Origin: Candidatus Omnitrophota bacterium
GTDB lineage: Bacteria > Omnitrophota > Gorgyraeia > Gygaellales > Profunditerraquicolaceae
Assembly: GCA_016867115.1 (NCBI GenBank)
Contig: VGKG01000009.1
Span: forward strand, 1 to 40,707
Reading direction: 5' to 3'
DNA length: 40,707 nucleotides
The notes under the pieces were generated by a model that made no database searches, had not been told where the DNA came from, and worked only from the letters and a program-made list of their open reading frames with translations. A program made the position numbers and the translations under genes. Of this stretch, positions 7,263-16,769 are shown in pieces. How positions within the stretch are numbered: position 1 is the stretch's first letter; each line of letters opens with the position of its first letter.

Positions 7263-7936
7263 TGCTTGAAGCCAAGAACATCCATAAGGTCTACAGCAAC
7301 GGAAAGAAGGAACTGCGAGTCTTAAAAGGCGTAAGCCTGACCATAGAGAGGGACAGCTTTACGGCGATCACCGGGCCTTCGGGGGCAGGCAAGTCCACGC
7401 TTCTGCATATTCTGGGGGGGCTGGATGCGCCGAGTGAGGGAAAGGTAAGTTTCAAGGGAGAGGATCTTTACGCTTTGGGCGATGCCGCGCTCGCCGGGAT
7501 CAGGAATAAGCGCATCGGTTTTGTCTTCCAGTTTTACCATCTCTTATCGGAGTTCAGCGCCTTAGAAAATGTTTTTTTCCCGGGGTTGATAGATTTCAAG
7601 TCGCGTAGCGCGGGAAAGGAATTAAAGAAGCGCGCTGTTGAATTATTAAAACAGGTGGGGTTAGGCGAACGGATGGGGCATTTTCCCGCTGAGCTTTCCG
7701 GAGGAGAGAAGCAGCGGGTAGCCATAGCGCGCTCCCTGATGAATGCGCCCGAATTACTGCTCTGCGACGAACCCACGGGTAATCTTGATTCCGAGACGGG
7801 TAATGAGATCATCGGCCTGATAAAAAAGATCAACCGGGAGAGCCTCATGACCGTGCTCCTGGTGACCCATAACCGGGAATTAGCGGCCTCTGCGGACAAG
7901 GTTTATTATTTGAGAGACGGCAGTCTAGTCGATTGA
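7262..7936 (+). CDS. lolD: LolD-type ABC transporter ATPase
   Basis: A 224-residue ABC ATPase of the LolD/MacB class that powers lipoprotein release. Walker A is GPSGAGKS (38-45), the Q-loop is FQFYHLLSEFSALENV, the signature is LSGGEKQR, Walker B is ELLLCDEPTGNLD and the H-loop is VTHN near the C-terminus. The sequence LSEFSALENVFFPGL after the Q-loop is characteristic of LolD. The ATG overlaps the permease stop (TAATG), indicating translational coupling and equal dosage. Confidence 0.93.
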   Translation: MLEAKNIHKVYSNGKKELRVLKGVSLTIERDSFTAITGPSGAGKSTLLHILGGLDAPSEGKVSFKGEDLYALGDAALAGIRNKRIGFVFQFYHLLSEFSALENVFFPGLIDFKSRSAGKELKKRAVELLKQVGLGERMGHFPAELSGGEKQRVAIARSLMNAPELLLCDEPTGNLDSETGNEIIGLIKKINRESLMTVLLVTHNRELAASADKVYYLRDGSLVD

Positions 7937-7947
7937 GGAGGTAAAGG

Positions 7948-8817
7948 ATGAAGGTCTATATCAACGGGAAGTTTTACGAAAGAGAAGAGGCGAAGGTCTC
8001 GGTCTTTGATCACGGGCTTCTATACGGAGACGGCGTCTTTGAGGGTATCCGCTCTTACAGCCGCTTGGTCTTTAAATTGAAAGAGCACATTGACCGGCTC
8101 TTTGAATCCGCAAAAAGCATCATGCTGGAGCTACCTCTCCCCAAGGCGGAATTGACCAAAGCGGTGATCGCGACCCTGAAGGAGAATAAACTTATCGATG
8201 CCTATATTCGCCTCGTGGTGACCCGCGGGGAAGGGGACCTTGGCCTTGACCCGCGTAAATGCCGGGGCAGGGCCACAGTGATCATCATCACCGATAAGAT
8301 CATGCTTTATCCCGAGAAATATTATAAAGAAGGATTAAGCATCATCACCGTGCCTACGGTAAGGAATCTTCCCGAAGCGCTTAATCCGCAGATCAAATCA
8401 CTGAACTACCTGAATAATATCCTGGCCAAGATCGAAGCGACCAATGCCGGATGCGATGAAGCGATCATGCTTGATTCTTTAGGTTATGTGGCAGAATGCA
8501 CCGGCGACAATATTTTTGTCGTCAGGGACGGGCACCTTTATACCCCGCCGCAGTGCATGGGCACCTTAAGGGGGATAACCCGCGACACGGTGATGGAGCT
8601 GGCCCGCCGCGATAAGACCCCGGTGCATGAGCACGTAATCACGCGCCATGAGGTCTATATCTCTGATGAGTGTTTCCTCACCGGCACGGCTGCCGAGATC
8701 ATCCCGGTAGTCAAGGTCGACGGCCGCGTCATCGGCGATGGTAAGCCGGGTAAGATCACCCTCGGCCTGATCAGGAAGTTCAAAGAGTTGACCAAGAAAG
8801 ACGGAGTGAAATATTAA
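7948..8817 (+). CDS. ilvE: branched-chain amino acid aminotransferase
   Basis: A 289-residue fold-type IV PLP aminotransferase that makes valine, leucine and isoleucine from their 2-keto acids using glutamate. Key regions are VFDHGLLYGDGVFEGIRSY near the N-terminus, the PLP lysine in NPQIKSLNYLNN, AECTGDNIFVV and GTLRGITRD, which binds the cofactor phosphate. The ECTGDNIF sequence favours IlvE over D-amino-acid transaminase or aminodeoxychorismate lyase, though these relatives are hard to separate by eye. A good GGAGG site precedes the ATG. It lies 11 nt after lolD and may share its transcript. Confidence 0.87.
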   Translation: MKVYINGKFYEREEAKVSVFDHGLLYGDGVFEGIRSYSRLVFKLKEHIDRLFESAKSIMLELPLPKAELTKAVIATLKENKLIDAYIRLVVTRGEGDLGLDPRKCRGRATVIIITDKIMLYPEKYYKEGLSIITVPTVRNLPEALNPQIKSLNYLNNILAKIEATNAGCDEAIMLDSLGYVAECTGDNIFVVRDGHLYTPPQCMGTLRGITRDTVMELARRDKTPVHEHVITRHEVYISDECFLTGTAAEIIPVVKVDGRVIGDGKPGKITLGLIRKFKELTKKDGVKY

Positions 8818-8833
8818 ATTAATACTGAAGTTA

Positions 8834-8929
8834 CGTGTACCGTTTACCGTGTACCGTTTACCGTAGATACGGTGAACGGTAAACAGCGAGCTATCGATCA
8901 ATAGTGAGCAAGCGGGTAAACGGTAAACG
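8834..8929. repeat. 7-nt-period word array with inverted copies
   Basis: Four tandem 7-mers, CGTGTAC CGTTTAC CGTGTAC CGTTTAC (8834-8861), are followed by inverted units ACGGTGA ACGGTAA (8869-8882) and GGTAAAC GGTAAAC (8915-8928). GTTTACCGT (8856-8864) and ACGGTAAAC (8876-8884) can form a 9-bp stem. The rest of the 142-nt ilvE-mcsA gap holds the mcsA ribosome-binding site (CAGGAGA) and nothing else recognisable. Confidence 0.85.
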
Positions 8930-8959
8930 AAACTTATCATTAGACGTCAGGAGAAAGTA

Positions 8960-9463
8960 ATGCTTTGCGATATCTGCGGAAAGAGTAACGCCACAGTGCA
9001 TCTTACGGAGATCGTTGATGACCAGATGACGGAGCTGCATCTCTGCGATGAGTGCGCCCGCCAGAAGTCTGCGGCCATGGAGCAGCAGTTCGGCTTAAGC
9101 GATCTTCTGGCCGGCATGGTGCAGGGCGGTAAAACTGAAAAGGCCGGCGAAGCGGTCAAGGTAAAGTGCCCCAACTGCGGCCTCACCTACGCGGATTTCC
9201 GTAAGATCGGCAGGCTCGGCTGCAGCGACTGCTATACTGCTTTTAAGAAATACCTCGCCCCCCTTTTAAAGCGCATCCACGGTTCGTCCCAGCATTTCGG
9301 CAAATCTCCGGCCAGGGTGACCAGGGTCATCAGAAAGAAGGTCGACCTCCAGGAGCTGCGCATGAAGTTGGCGCGCGCCATCGAGATGGAGGCTTTTGAA
9401 GAGGCAGCCAAATTGCGGGATCAGATCCGCGATTCAGAGAAGAAGCAGCAGGAAAAGGAATAA
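8960..9463 (+). CDS. mcsA: McsA, zinc-binding activator of protein arginine kinase
   Basis: A 167-residue protein with two treble-clef-like zinc sites. The first uses C3, C6, C29 and C32; the second uses C70, C73, C88 and C91 (CPNCGLTYADF and GCSDC). A UVR coiled-coil domain (about 130-162) ends in EAAKLRDQIRD. In Bacillus, McsA activates the arginine kinase McsB and assists ClpC. The gene order mcsA-mcsB-clpC is retained here, but no CtsR repressor gene precedes it. The 2-nt gap to mcsB implies coupling. Confidence 0.93.
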   Translation: MLCDICGKSNATVHLTEIVDDQMTELHLCDECARQKSAAMEQQFGLSDLLAGMVQGGKTEKAGEAVKVKCPNCGLTYADFRKIGRLGCSDCYTAFKKYLAPLLKRIHGSSQHFGKSPARVTRVIRKKVDLQELRMKLARAIEMEAFEEAAKLRDQIRDSEKKQQEKE

Positions 9464-9465
9464 TC

Positions 9466-10515
9466 GTGAAGCTCAATGACCTGTTAAACCATACCAGCGA
9501 ATGGCTCAAAGGCACCGGCCCGAACTCGGATATCGTCATCTCAAGCCGTATTCGCCTCGCCAGGAACCTGGAAAAATCACCTTTTCCGCATTGGGCCAAT
9601 AAAAACAAAAGCGAGCAGACCGAGAAGCTGATCGAGGATGCGATAAGGGGAATCGATTACCTGAAAAATACTTCGGTCTTTAAATTAGCGGAGATGGATC
9701 CCATCGATAAGCAGTTCCTTGTAGAGCGCCACCTCATGTCCCTTGAGCATGCGCAGAAGAGCGACCATAAGGCGGTGGCGATCGACGACGATGAGATCGT
9801 CGCGATCATGATCAACGAAGAGGACCACATCCGCATGCAGGTGATGCAGTCGGGCTTCAATATCTATGAGGCCTGGGATATCATCGATAAGATAGACGAT
9901 TGCCTGGCAAAGGAGCTGTCTCTGGCGTTTTTATCCGACTGGGGCTACCTTACCGCCTGCCCCACTAATACCGGTACCGGCATGCGCGGTTCGGTGATGC
10001 TGCACCTTCCGGCCCTGGTGATGACGCGCCAGATCGACCGCGTACTGGCTGCGATCGCAAAGTTAAGTTTTGCCACGCGCGGCCTTTACGGCGAGGGTAC
10101 GCAGGCCACGGGTAATTTTTTCCAGATCTCAAACCAGGTGTCTCTGGGGCACAGCGAAGAAGAGGTGATCGGCAATATCAACGGCGTCATCCGTCAGATC
10201 ATCGAGCAGGAGAATCAGGCAAGGGAAGCGTTATTATCCCGCAACAAAGCCCTGCTTGAAGACAGGATCTCAAGGAGTTTAGGGATATTAAAGAGCGCCT
10301 ACATTATTACCAGCCAGGAGACCATCGAGCTCTTATCCATGGTGAGGCTGGGCAGTGATTTAGGATTGATTAAAGACCTTAACCGGCGCACCATCAATGA
10401 ACTTTTTATTATTACTCAGCCGGCGCATCTGCAGAAGATGGAAGGCAAGAAGTTGTCGCAGCAGGAGCGTGACGTAAAGAGGGCTGAGATCGTCAGGAAG
10501 AAATTAAATATATAA
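9466..10515 (+). CDS. mcsB: McsB, protein arginine kinase
   Basis: A 349-residue guanidino-kinase-fold enzyme that phosphorylates arginine residues of proteins, marking them for ClpC-dependent degradation. Nucleotide-binding arginines appear in SSRIRLARNL (about 27-36). The catalytic core includes LTACPTNTGTGMRGSVMLHL and RGLYGEGTQATGNFFQISNQ. Length matches McsB of Bacillota. The start is GTG at 9466, two nucleotides after mcsA, with AAAAGGA in the mcsA end as ribosome-binding site. Presence outside Bacillota together with both partners suggests a working arginine-phosphorylation system. Confidence 0.94.
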   Translation: MKLNDLLNHTSEWLKGTGPNSDIVISSRIRLARNLEKSPFPHWANKNKSEQTEKLIEDAIRGIDYLKNTSVFKLAEMDPIDKQFLVERHLMSLEHAQKSDHKAVAIDDDEIVAIMINEEDHIRMQVMQSGFNIYEAWDIIDKIDDCLAKELSLAFLSDWGYLTACPTNTGTGMRGSVMLHLPALVMTRQIDRVLAAIAKLSFATRGLYGEGTQATGNFFQISNQVSLGHSEEEVIGNINGVIRQIIEQENQAREALLSRNKALLEDRISRSLGILKSAYIITSQETIELLSMVRLGSDLGLIKDLNRRTINELFIITQPAHLQKMEGKKLSQQERDVKRAEIVRKKLNI

Positions 10516-10534
10516 CCGATTTTAGGAGGGGATA

Positions 10535-12949
10535 ATGTTCAACCGTTTTACCGAAAGAGCAAGAAAAGTCATCATCCTGGCAAAGGAAGAGGCAAGGCGT
10601 TTTAATCACGATTATATCGGTACGGAGCACATCCTTTTAGGTTTAGTGCGTGAAGGCGAAGGCGTGGCTGCCGCGGTTTTACAGAAGATGGGTGTATCTT
10701 TAGAGAATATACGCCTTGAGATAGAAAAATTAGTGCAGCCGGGCCCGACCACCCAGATCATCGGCGACATTCCTTTTACCCCCCGCGCCAAAAAGGCGCT
10801 GGAACTCGCCGCGGAAGAGGCGCGTTCGCTCGGCCATAATTATATCGGCACAGAGCACCTGCTTCTGGGCCTCATCCGTGAAGGCGAGGGGATCGCCTCG
10901 CAGGTCTTATTGAATTTAGGCCTGGATCTGAATACCGTGCGTAACGAGGTGATGGAGATCTTAGGTTCGGCATTGCCCGGGATGGGCGGCGCTGCTCAGC
11001 AGAAGACCAAGACTCCTGCTCTGGATGCCTTTGGCCGGGATCTTACATTGCTGGCAAAAGAAAATAAGCTTGACCCGGTGATCGACCGGATCCAGGAAAT
11101 AGAACGCGTGATCCAGATCTTAAGCCGGCGCACAAAGAATAATCCCGTGCTTTTAGGCGAAGCAGGGGTGGGAAAGACAGCCATCGTCGAGGGGCTTGCC
11201 CAGGCGATCGTTACCGGGAATGTCCCGGAGATCCTTAAGGGTAAGCGCATCGTGGTCCTGGATTTAGCCCTCATGGTTGCCGGCACAAAATACCGCGGCC
11301 AGTTTGAGGAGAGGATCAAGGCGGTAATGGAAGAGATCAAGCGCTCGCAGGATGTGATCATCTTTATTGATGAGCTGCACACCTTAGTGGGCGCGGGCGC
11401 TGCCGAAGGCGCGATAGATGCCTCTAACATCCTGAAGCCTTCGCTTTCGCGCGGAGAGATGCAGTGTATCGGTGCTACCACCATGGATGAATACCGTAAA
11501 TACATCGAAAAAGACGCAGCCCTTGAACGCAGGTTCCAGACCATCATGGTGGACCCGCCGACAGTTGACCAGACTATCGAGATCTTAAAGGGCCTGCGCG
11601 ATAAATATGAGGCGCACCACCGGGTGACTTTCCGCGATGACGCCCTGGAAGCTGCGGCAAAGCTCTCCGACCGTTACATCTCCGGAAGGTTCCTGCCGGA
11701 TAAAGCGATTGACCTGATCGATGAGGCAGGCTCCCGCGCGCGCCTGAATGTCTTGATTGTGCCTCCGGAGATAAAAGAACTTGAAGGGCAGGTCGAGGGC
11801 ATAAGAAAAGAAAAAGAGGCCTTTATCAAATCTCAGGATTTTGAAAAGGCGGCATCTTTACGCGACCAGGAGCGCCAGACGCGCCAGTCACTGGAGCAGA
11901 AGAGCCGCGAGTGGTCGCAGGCAAAAGACAAGATGCGGCCGGAAGTGAATGAAGAAGATATCGCCAAGATTGTTGCGCAGTGGACAGGGATTCCCATCTT
12001 TCGCCTTGAAGAAAAAGAGACCGAGAAGCTCTTAAAGATCGAAGATGAACTGCGCAGGCGCGTGGTGGGCCAGGATGAGCCGATCTCGGCGATCGCCCAT
12101 GCCGTCAGGCGTTCGCGCGCCGGCATCAAGGACCCTAAAAGGCCGATCGGTTCCTTTGTGTTTTTAGGCCCTACCGGCGTAGGAAAGACCCTGCTTGCCC
12201 GGGCGCTGGCAGAGTTCATGTTCGGGGATGAAGATGCGCTCCTGCAGTTAGACATGTCCGAATACATGGAGAAGTTCAATGTCTCGCGCCTCATCGGCGC
12301 CCCTCCCGGATACGTGGGTTACGAGGAAGGGGGTCAGCTCACCGAAAGAGTCAGGCGCAGGCCTTATTCGGTGATCCTCCTGGATGAGATCGAAAAAGCG
12401 CATCCGGATGTCTTTAACCTTCTTCTGCAGGTCTTTGAAGAGGGCCGCCTGACCGACAGCTTCGGCAGGAAGGTGGATTTCAAGAACACGGTGATCATCA
12501 TGACTTCTAACGTCGGTGCCGAGCTGATCCGTAAGACCGGCTCTCTCGGTTTTAAGACCCAGAAAGAAGAGATCACCTACCAGGAGATGAAGGAGAAACT
12601 GCTTGAGGAAGTGAAGCGTACCTTCAAGCCGGAGTTCCTCAACCGTATTGACGATATAATCGTCTTCCGGCCGCTGGTAAAAGAGGACCTGATCCGCATT
12701 ATCGATATCGAGTTCGGCTATGTCGCTGAGCGCCTCAGAGAGCAGGGAATTACTATTGAGATAAATCAGGAGGCCAAGGATTTTCTTATTGAAAAGGGCT
12801 TTGATCCGGTCTTCGGCGCCCGCCCCTTGAAGAGGACGATCCAGCGCTATGTAGAGGATCCGCTGGCGCAGGAGATCATCTCAAAGCGCTTTAAAGAGGG
12901 TTCGCACATCAAGGTCGGACGCAAGGCAGAGGAGCTGAGCTTTGAATAA
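10535..12949 (+). CDS. clpC: ClpC AAA+ unfoldase
   Basis: An 804-residue Hsp100 ATPase that unfolds substrates for ClpP. Two Clp N-domain repeats lie at about 5-145 ([15 protein letters not shown] and [15 protein letters not shown]). The first AAA+ module has Walker A GEAGVGKT (208-215). A UVR-containing middle domain (about 430-465, [16 protein letters not shown]) marks ClpC rather than ClpA or ClpB. The second module has GPTGVGKT and ends with a D2-small domain. Start ATG follows TAGGAGGGG. The 3' end overlaps the mlaE start by 8 nt. Confidence 0.96.
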   Translation: MFNRFTERARKVIILAKEEARRFNHDYIGTEHILLGLVREGEGVAAAVLQKMGVSLENIRLEIEKLVQPGPTTQIIGDIPFTPRAKKALELAAEEARSLGHNYIGTEHLLLGLIREGEGIASQVLLNLGLDLNTVRNEVMEILGSALPGMGGAAQQKTKTPALDAFGRDLTLLAKENKLDPVIDRIQEIERVIQILSRRTKNNPVLLGEAGVGKTAIVEGLAQAIVTGNVPEILKGKRIVVLDLALMVAGTKYRGQFEERIKAVMEEIKRSQDVIIFIDELHTLVGAGAAEGAIDASNILKPSLSRGEMQCIGATTMDEYRKYIEKDAALERRFQTIMVDPPTVDQTIEILKGLRDKYEAHHRVTFRDDALEAAAKLSDRYISGRFLPDKAIDLIDEAGSRARLNVLIVPPEIKELEGQVEGIRKEKEAFIKSQDFEKAASLRDQERQTRQSLEQKSREWSQAKDKMRPEVNEEDIAKIVAQWTGIPIFRLEEKETEKLLKIEDELRRRVVGQDEPISAIAHAVRRSRAGIKDPKRPIGSFVFLGPTGVGKTLLARALAEFMFGDEDALLQLDMSEYMEKFNVSRLIGAPPGYVGYEEGGQLTERVRRRPYSVILLDEIEKAHPDVFNLLLQVFEEGRLTDSFGRKVDFKNTVIIMTSNVGAELIRKTGSLGFKTQKEEITYQEMKEKLLEEVKRTFKPEFLNRIDDIIVFRPLVKEDLIRIIDIEFGYVAERLREQGITIEINQEAKDFLIEKGFDPVFGARPLKRTIQRYVEDPLAQEIISKRFKEGSHIKVGRKAEELSFE

Positions 12950-13742
12950 CAAGAATACGCTGGTTGATTTTTTCACGAGATTAGGCATCAATACGAACAC
13001 CTTTTTCGCCTTTCTGGGCGGATTAAGCCGCTTATCTACGCAGACGCTCTATTTTGCCTTTACCCCGCCTTTTAAAAAAGAGCGCGTCTTTGAGCAGGCA
13101 AAAAAGGCCGGCTTTGACAGCCTGCCCATCGTTTCCATGGTCGCTTTATTCATCGGGTTCATCTTTGCCCTGCAGACCGCTTATTTTATGCAGCGCATGG
13201 GCTCAGAGATCTATATCGCAAGTCTCGTCGCACTATCCCTGGTCAGGGAGTTGGGCCCGGTGATCACGGCACTTGTGGTTGCCGGAAGAGTAGGTGCTGC
13301 CATCACCGCGGAACTCGGCTCCATGCAGGTCACCGAACAGATCGACGCGCTGGAGACCCTGGCGACAAACCCTATCAAATACCTGGTCGTTCCGCGCTTT
13401 TTAGCTTTGACGCTCATGCTTCCGCTTCTGACTCTTTATGCGGATGCGGTGGGAATCTTCGGCAGCTGGGCGATCTGCACCCAGAAGTTAGGGATCTCAA
13501 GCAGCCTTTACATCAATGTCACCCGCGAGGCGGTAAAATACAAAGACGTATTCACCGGATTGATCAAGACGGTATTCTTCGGCATGATCATCTCCCTTGT
13601 CAGCTGTTACGAAGGATTCAATGTCGAAGGGGGAGCGGAAGGGGTGGGGCGGGCCACAACCCGGTCGGTGGTGCTCTCATTTATCATGATCATCGCCGCG
13701 GATTGCTTTTTCACGGCGTTATTTTATTTTATATTTCCATAA
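12942..13742 (+). CDS. mlaE: MlaE-family phospholipid ABC permease
   Basis: A 266-residue permease with five or six membrane segments and the family's conserved stretch SLVRELGPVITALVVAGRVGAAITAELGSM (quoted in parts: LVRELGPVITALVVAGR, AAITAELGSM; about residues 100-130). It should form the inner-membrane channel moving phospholipids between inner and outer membranes. The start is TTG at 12942, overlapping clpC by 8 nt, with GAGGAG 6-11 nt upstream. Its genes (mlaE, mlaF, mlaD) occupy the place between clpC and radA that is uninterrupted in Bacillus. Confidence 0.9.
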   Translation: MNNKNTLVDFFTRLGINTNTFFAFLGGLSRLSTQTLYFAFTPPFKKERVFEQAKKAGFDSLPIVSMVALFIGFIFALQTAYFMQRMGSEIYIASLVALSLVRELGPVITALVVAGRVGAAITAELGSMQVTEQIDALETLATNPIKYLVVPRFLALTLMLPLLTLYADAVGIFGSWAICTQKLGISSSLYINVTREAVKYKDVFTGLIKTVFFGMIISLVSCYEGFNVEGGAEGVGRATTRSVVLSFIMIIAADCFFTALFYFIFP

Positions 13743-13745
13743 CTC

Positions 13746-13787
13746 GGACAGGCAATTTACGTTCACTGTGTTCCGTAAATTGCGTCC
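13746..13787 (+). repeat. hairpin between mlaE and mlaF
   Basis: GCAATTTACG (13752-13761) pairs perfectly with CGTAAATTGC (13774-13783) over a 12-nt loop. GGAC/GTCC extends the stem across a 2-nt bulge. No U-tract follows, so it is not a canonical terminator; it may adjust readthrough or mRNA stability. Confidence 0.7.
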
Positions 13788-13794
13788 TCGTATA

Positions 13795-14559
13795 ATGATC
13801 GAGATTAAAAACTTATATAAGACTTTTAGAGATAATAAGGTCTTAAACGGCACCGACCTGAAGATCGAAAAAGGGATCACCTGCGTTATCATCGGCCGCT
13901 CCGGATGCGGCAAAAGCGTTTTGCTTAAGCACATCATGGGCATATTGCATCCGGACAGCGGCAGGGTAACAGTCGAGGGCAAGGAGGTCTCCGGCCTCGA
14001 TGATAAGGAATTGAACGAACTGCGCATGAAGATGGGGATGGTATTTCAGGGAGGCGCGCTTTTTGATTCGCTTAGTGTCGGAGAGAATGTGGGTTTTGGC
14101 CTGATCGAGCACACCTCAATGGGCAAAAGAGAGATCCTGGAAAGGGTGGAAGAGGCCCTTTCCCTGGTCGGTTTATCCGGCATCGAGAGCCTTACCCCCG
14201 CGCAGTTGTCAGGGGGCATGCGTAAGCGCGTGGCCCTTGCCCGCGCATTGTGCATTAAGCCCGAGATCATCCTTTATGACGAGCCGACTACCGGCGTGGA
14301 TCCCATCACCGCAGACAGCATCAATGACCTGATCAAAGAGCTGCACGATAAGCTGAAAGTCACCTCGATCGCGGTGACTCACGATATGAAGAGCGCATAT
14401 AAGATCGCGGATAAGATCGCCATGCTTTACCAGGGCAGGATCATCGCCGAAGGCACGGCGGATGAGATCCAGAACAGCGATAATCCCGTAGTGCACCAGT
14501 TCATTAACGGCCTGGCAAGGGGGCCGATCACCGAGACGATAAACGGTTTTACTTTATAG
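13795..14559 (+). CDS. mlaF: MlaF-family phospholipid transport ATPase
   Basis: A 254-residue ABC ATPase partnering MlaE. Walker A is GRSGCGKS, the signature region is AQLSGGMRKRVALARAL with the MRKRV form typical of MlaF, Walker B is IILYDEPTTGVDP, and the switch histidine is in VTHD. The C-terminal part carries an extra short tail after NPVVHQFINGLARGP. The ATG at 13795 starts the normal MIEIKNLYKTF sequence; a GTG at 13768 would begin inside the hairpin and is unlikely. Confidence 0.9.
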   Translation: MIEIKNLYKTFRDNKVLNGTDLKIEKGITCVIIGRSGCGKSVLLKHIMGILHPDSGRVTVEGKEVSGLDDKELNELRMKMGMVFQGGALFDSLSVGENVGFGLIEHTSMGKREILERVEEALSLVGLSGIESLTPAQLSGGMRKRVALARALCIKPEIILYDEPTTGVDPITADSINDLIKELHDKLKVTSIAVTHDMKSAYKIADKIAMLYQGRIIAEGTADEIQNSDNPVVHQFINGLARGPITETINGFTL

Positions 14560-14582
14560 ACATTATAGAAAATTCATATTTA

Positions 14583-14659
14583 TGATTACACAGATTATAA
14601 AGGCAGATTACGCAGATCGAAGTTTTAATCTGTGTAATCTAAAAAAATCTGTGTAATCA
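14583..14659 (+). repeat. nested palindromic repeat element, copy B (upstream of mlaD)
   Basis: Same plan as copy A at 5987-6064: TGATTACACAGAT (14583-14595), AGATTACGCAGAT (14605-14617), inverted ATCTGTGTAATCT (14628-14640) and ATCTGTGTAATCA (14647-14659). Centre spacers differ slightly, but the outer and inner stems are preserved, showing selection or recent copying of the folded unit. Confidence 0.9.
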
Positions 14660-14695
14660 GGTATAATTAAAGATTATACCTGAAGGATTATACCT
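14658..14695 (+). promoter_or_regulatory. 10-bp inverted repeat upstream of mlaD, operator-like
   Basis: CAGGTATAAT (14658-14667) and ATTATACCTG (14673-14682) are perfect inverted arms with a 5-nt spacer. ATTATACCT occurs again at 14687-14695, 14 nt after the first. The left arm contains TATAAT, but no good -35 box lies at the right distance. It could be an operator or another word-type repeat. Confidence 0.45.
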
Positions 14696-14706
14696 CGGAG
14701 GAAGAG

Positions 14707-15321
14707 ATGATATTCGGCAAGACGAAAAATGAACTTAAGGTAGGAGTCTTTGTATTTTTCGGCCTGGTCATCCTGATCGTGGCAATTCTCTCTATCGGAG
14801 AAGTAAAGACCTGGACTGCAGGCTATGAGGTAAACGTTGTTTTTAATTTTGTAAACGGCGTCAAGGTGGGCGCCCCGGTGAGGGTAGCAGGCGTGGATGT
14901 GGGCGAAGTGAAGCAGATCAATTTCATCGCTTCACAGGACATTGATACCCCGACTAAGGTAGAAGTAGTCTGCTGGGTAAAGAGGCCGGCAAAGATACCG
15001 GTTGATTCCACTATCTGGGTAAATACCCTGGGGCTACTGGGTGAGAAGTACATCGAGATCATGCCGGGCAAGGATTACGCGCATATACTTGAGCCGAGGC
15101 AGTCGCTGGTCGGGGTTGATCCCCTGCCTATGCATGAGGTGGTCAGGCTCGCCAAGGCGATCGCGGATAACCTGAACGAAAGCATCACCCGGATAAAGAA
15201 CAAGGAAGGCACGGTCGGAAAGCTTCTCTACGACGATAAGGTCTATCAGGACTTAGAGGCTTTTATGGAGGACATCCGCAAGAACCCCTGGAAACTGCTT
15301 TACCGGGCTAAAGAGAAGTAG
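14707..15321 (+). CDS. mlaD: MlaD-type MCE domain protein
   Basis: A 204-residue membrane-anchored substrate-binding protein of the Mla lipid transport system. One N-terminal membrane helix (about 11-31) is followed by an MCE domain (about 38-115) with FNFVNGVKVGAPVRVAGVDV and GLLGEKYIEIMPG. A short helical tail (about 150-204) ends the protein. It is shorter than many MCE proteins but similar to E. coli MlaD. GGAGG lies 7 nt before the ATG. No mlaC or mlaB homologue is in the window. Confidence 0.88.
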   Translation: MIFGKTKNELKVGVFVFFGLVILIVAILSIGEVKTWTAGYEVNVVFNFVNGVKVGAPVRVAGVDVGEVKQINFIASQDIDTPTKVEVVCWVKRPAKIPVDSTIWVNTLGLLGEKYIEIMPGKDYAHILEPRQSLVGVDPLPMHEVVRLAKAIADNLNESITRIKNKEGTVGKLLYDDKVYQDLEAFMEDIRKNPWKLLYRAKEK

Positions 15322-15353
15322 TAGATAGGGAGCGGGGAATGTAGAAAAGGATG

Positions 15354-15373
15354 CTGTGGGCGTAAGCCCACAG
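15354..15373. repeat. 8-bp hairpin just upstream of radA
   Basis: CTGTGGGC, loop GTAA, GCCCACAG: a perfect 8-bp stem with a GNRA-type loop, ending 9 nt before the radA ATG. No U-tract. It may affect radA translation or be a dispersed palindromic word. Confidence 0.6.
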
Positions 15374-15382
15374 AGGACTACT

Positions 15383-16753
15383 ATGAGGACCAAAACTGTA
15401 TTTTCTTGCCAGAATTGCGGTTATCAGTCGCCTAAGTGGCTGGGCAGATGCCCGGACTGTAACAGCTGGAACTCTTTTGTGGAAGAGGATTATAGCGCGC
15501 CTGCTGCCAAAACCAAAGAGAGGAGCGCTTTATATAAGGACGAGCCTGTTCTGCTTAAGGACGTGGAGGTCAGGGAGGACCACCGCCTGAAGACCGGGAT
15601 CTCGGAGCTGGACCGGGTACTGGGCGGCGGTATTGTCAAGGGCTCGGTGATCCTGATCGGCGGAGACCCGGGCGTGGGTAAATCCACCATTTCCTTACAG
15701 GTCTCAAACCAGCTGACTAAGAAAGACGCGACCGTGCTCTATGTCAGCGGCGAAGAATCAGTGGCGCAGACGAAGCTGCGCGCAAAGCGGCTGGGTTCTC
15801 CCGGAATCGGCAATCTCTACATCGTCAACCAGACAGACCTTTCGCTGATCACCGAGTATATCAATAAGCTGAAGCCCGAAGCAGTCATCATTGACTCCAT
15901 ACAGGTGATCTTTGATCCGGCGCTTTCTTCGTCGCCGGGAAGTGTCAGCCAGGTAAGAGAGTGCGCAGGGATACTGACGCAGCTGGCTAAAACATCCGGC
16001 ACCTCCATCTTCATCATCGGCCATGTGACCAAGGAGGGCGCGATCGCAGGTCCGCGGGTCTTAGAGCATATCGTGGATACTGTGCTCTATTTTGAGGGAG
16101 ACCGTTTTTCCATTTATAGGATGCTACGCGCAGTAAAGAACCGTTTTGGTTCTACAAATGAGATCGGAGTCTTTGAGATGACTCAAGGCGGACTGGATGA
16201 GGTAAAAAACCCTTCGCAGATCTTCCTGTCCGAGCGACCTAAGGACGTCCCGGGTTCGGTGATCGTCCCGATCCTTGAGGGGTCACGGCCGCTTCTGGTC
16301 GAGATCCAGGCGTTGGTTGCCCGCTCCGGCTTCGGTTATGCCCGGCGCCGCGCGCAGGGGTTTGACTTTAACCGTCTCTCTCTTTTAGTCGCGGTGCTTG
16401 AGAAGCGCGTGGGGTTATCTCTTGAGGCGGAAGATATTTTTGTCAATGTTGCCGGAGGCATAAAGATAGAGGACCCGGCAGCAGACCTGGCAGTGGCAGC
16501 CAGTATTGCCAGCGCCCACCGGGAAGCCCCGGTCATCCCGGGAAGCGTAGTGCTGGGTGAGGTGGGGCTGGCGGGTGAGATCCGCAGCATCTCGCAGGCG
16601 GGCTTAAGGATCAATGAGGCAGAGAGGCTCGGGTTCAATCATTGCGTCCTGCCGAAGAATAACCTGCGCAGCCTCAATTTCAAGGGCGAAGGGTTAGAAT
16701 TGATCCCGGCCACTACGTTAAAGGAAGTATTAGATATCATATTAAAGAAATAA
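15383..16753 (+). CDS. radA: RadA/Sms DNA repair ATPase
   Basis: A 456-residue recombination helper promoting branch migration. A zinc finger uses C9, C12, C23 and C26 ([19 protein letters not shown]). The RecA-like ATPase has [10 protein letters not shown], and the RadA-specific KNRFGSTNE motif follows ([16 protein letters not shown]). A Lon-protease-like C-terminal domain (about 300-456) includes [12 protein letters not shown]. The ATG at 15383 starts immediately before the finger; a GTG at 15356 lies within the hairpin. It follows mlaD by 61 nt. Confidence 0.95.
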   Translation: MRTKTVFSCQNCGYQSPKWLGRCPDCNSWNSFVEEDYSAPAAKTKERSALYKDEPVLLKDVEVREDHRLKTGISELDRVLGGGIVKGSVILIGGDPGVGKSTISLQVSNQLTKKDATVLYVSGEESVAQTKLRAKRLGSPGIGNLYIVNQTDLSLITEYINKLKPEAVIIDSIQVIFDPALSSSPGSVSQVRECAGILTQLAKTSGTSIFIIGHVTKEGAIAGPRVLEHIVDTVLYFEGDRFSIYRMLRAVKNRFGSTNEIGVFEMTQGGLDEVKNPSQIFLSERPKDVPGSVIVPILEGSRPLLVEIQALVARSGFGYARRRAQGFDFNRLSLLVAVLEKRVGLSLEAEDIFVNVAGGIKIEDPAADLAVAASIASAHREAPVIPGSVVLGEVGLAGEIRSISQAGLRINEAERLGFNHCVLPKNNLRSLNFKGEGLELIPATTLKEVLDIILKK

Positions 16754-16769
16754 TCATACGGGAGGGAAG

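Noticed and set aside
15356-15382. GTG start of radA inside the hairpin
   Set aside because: The zinc finger starts right after ATG 15383 in the family, and the GTG is in a stable stem.
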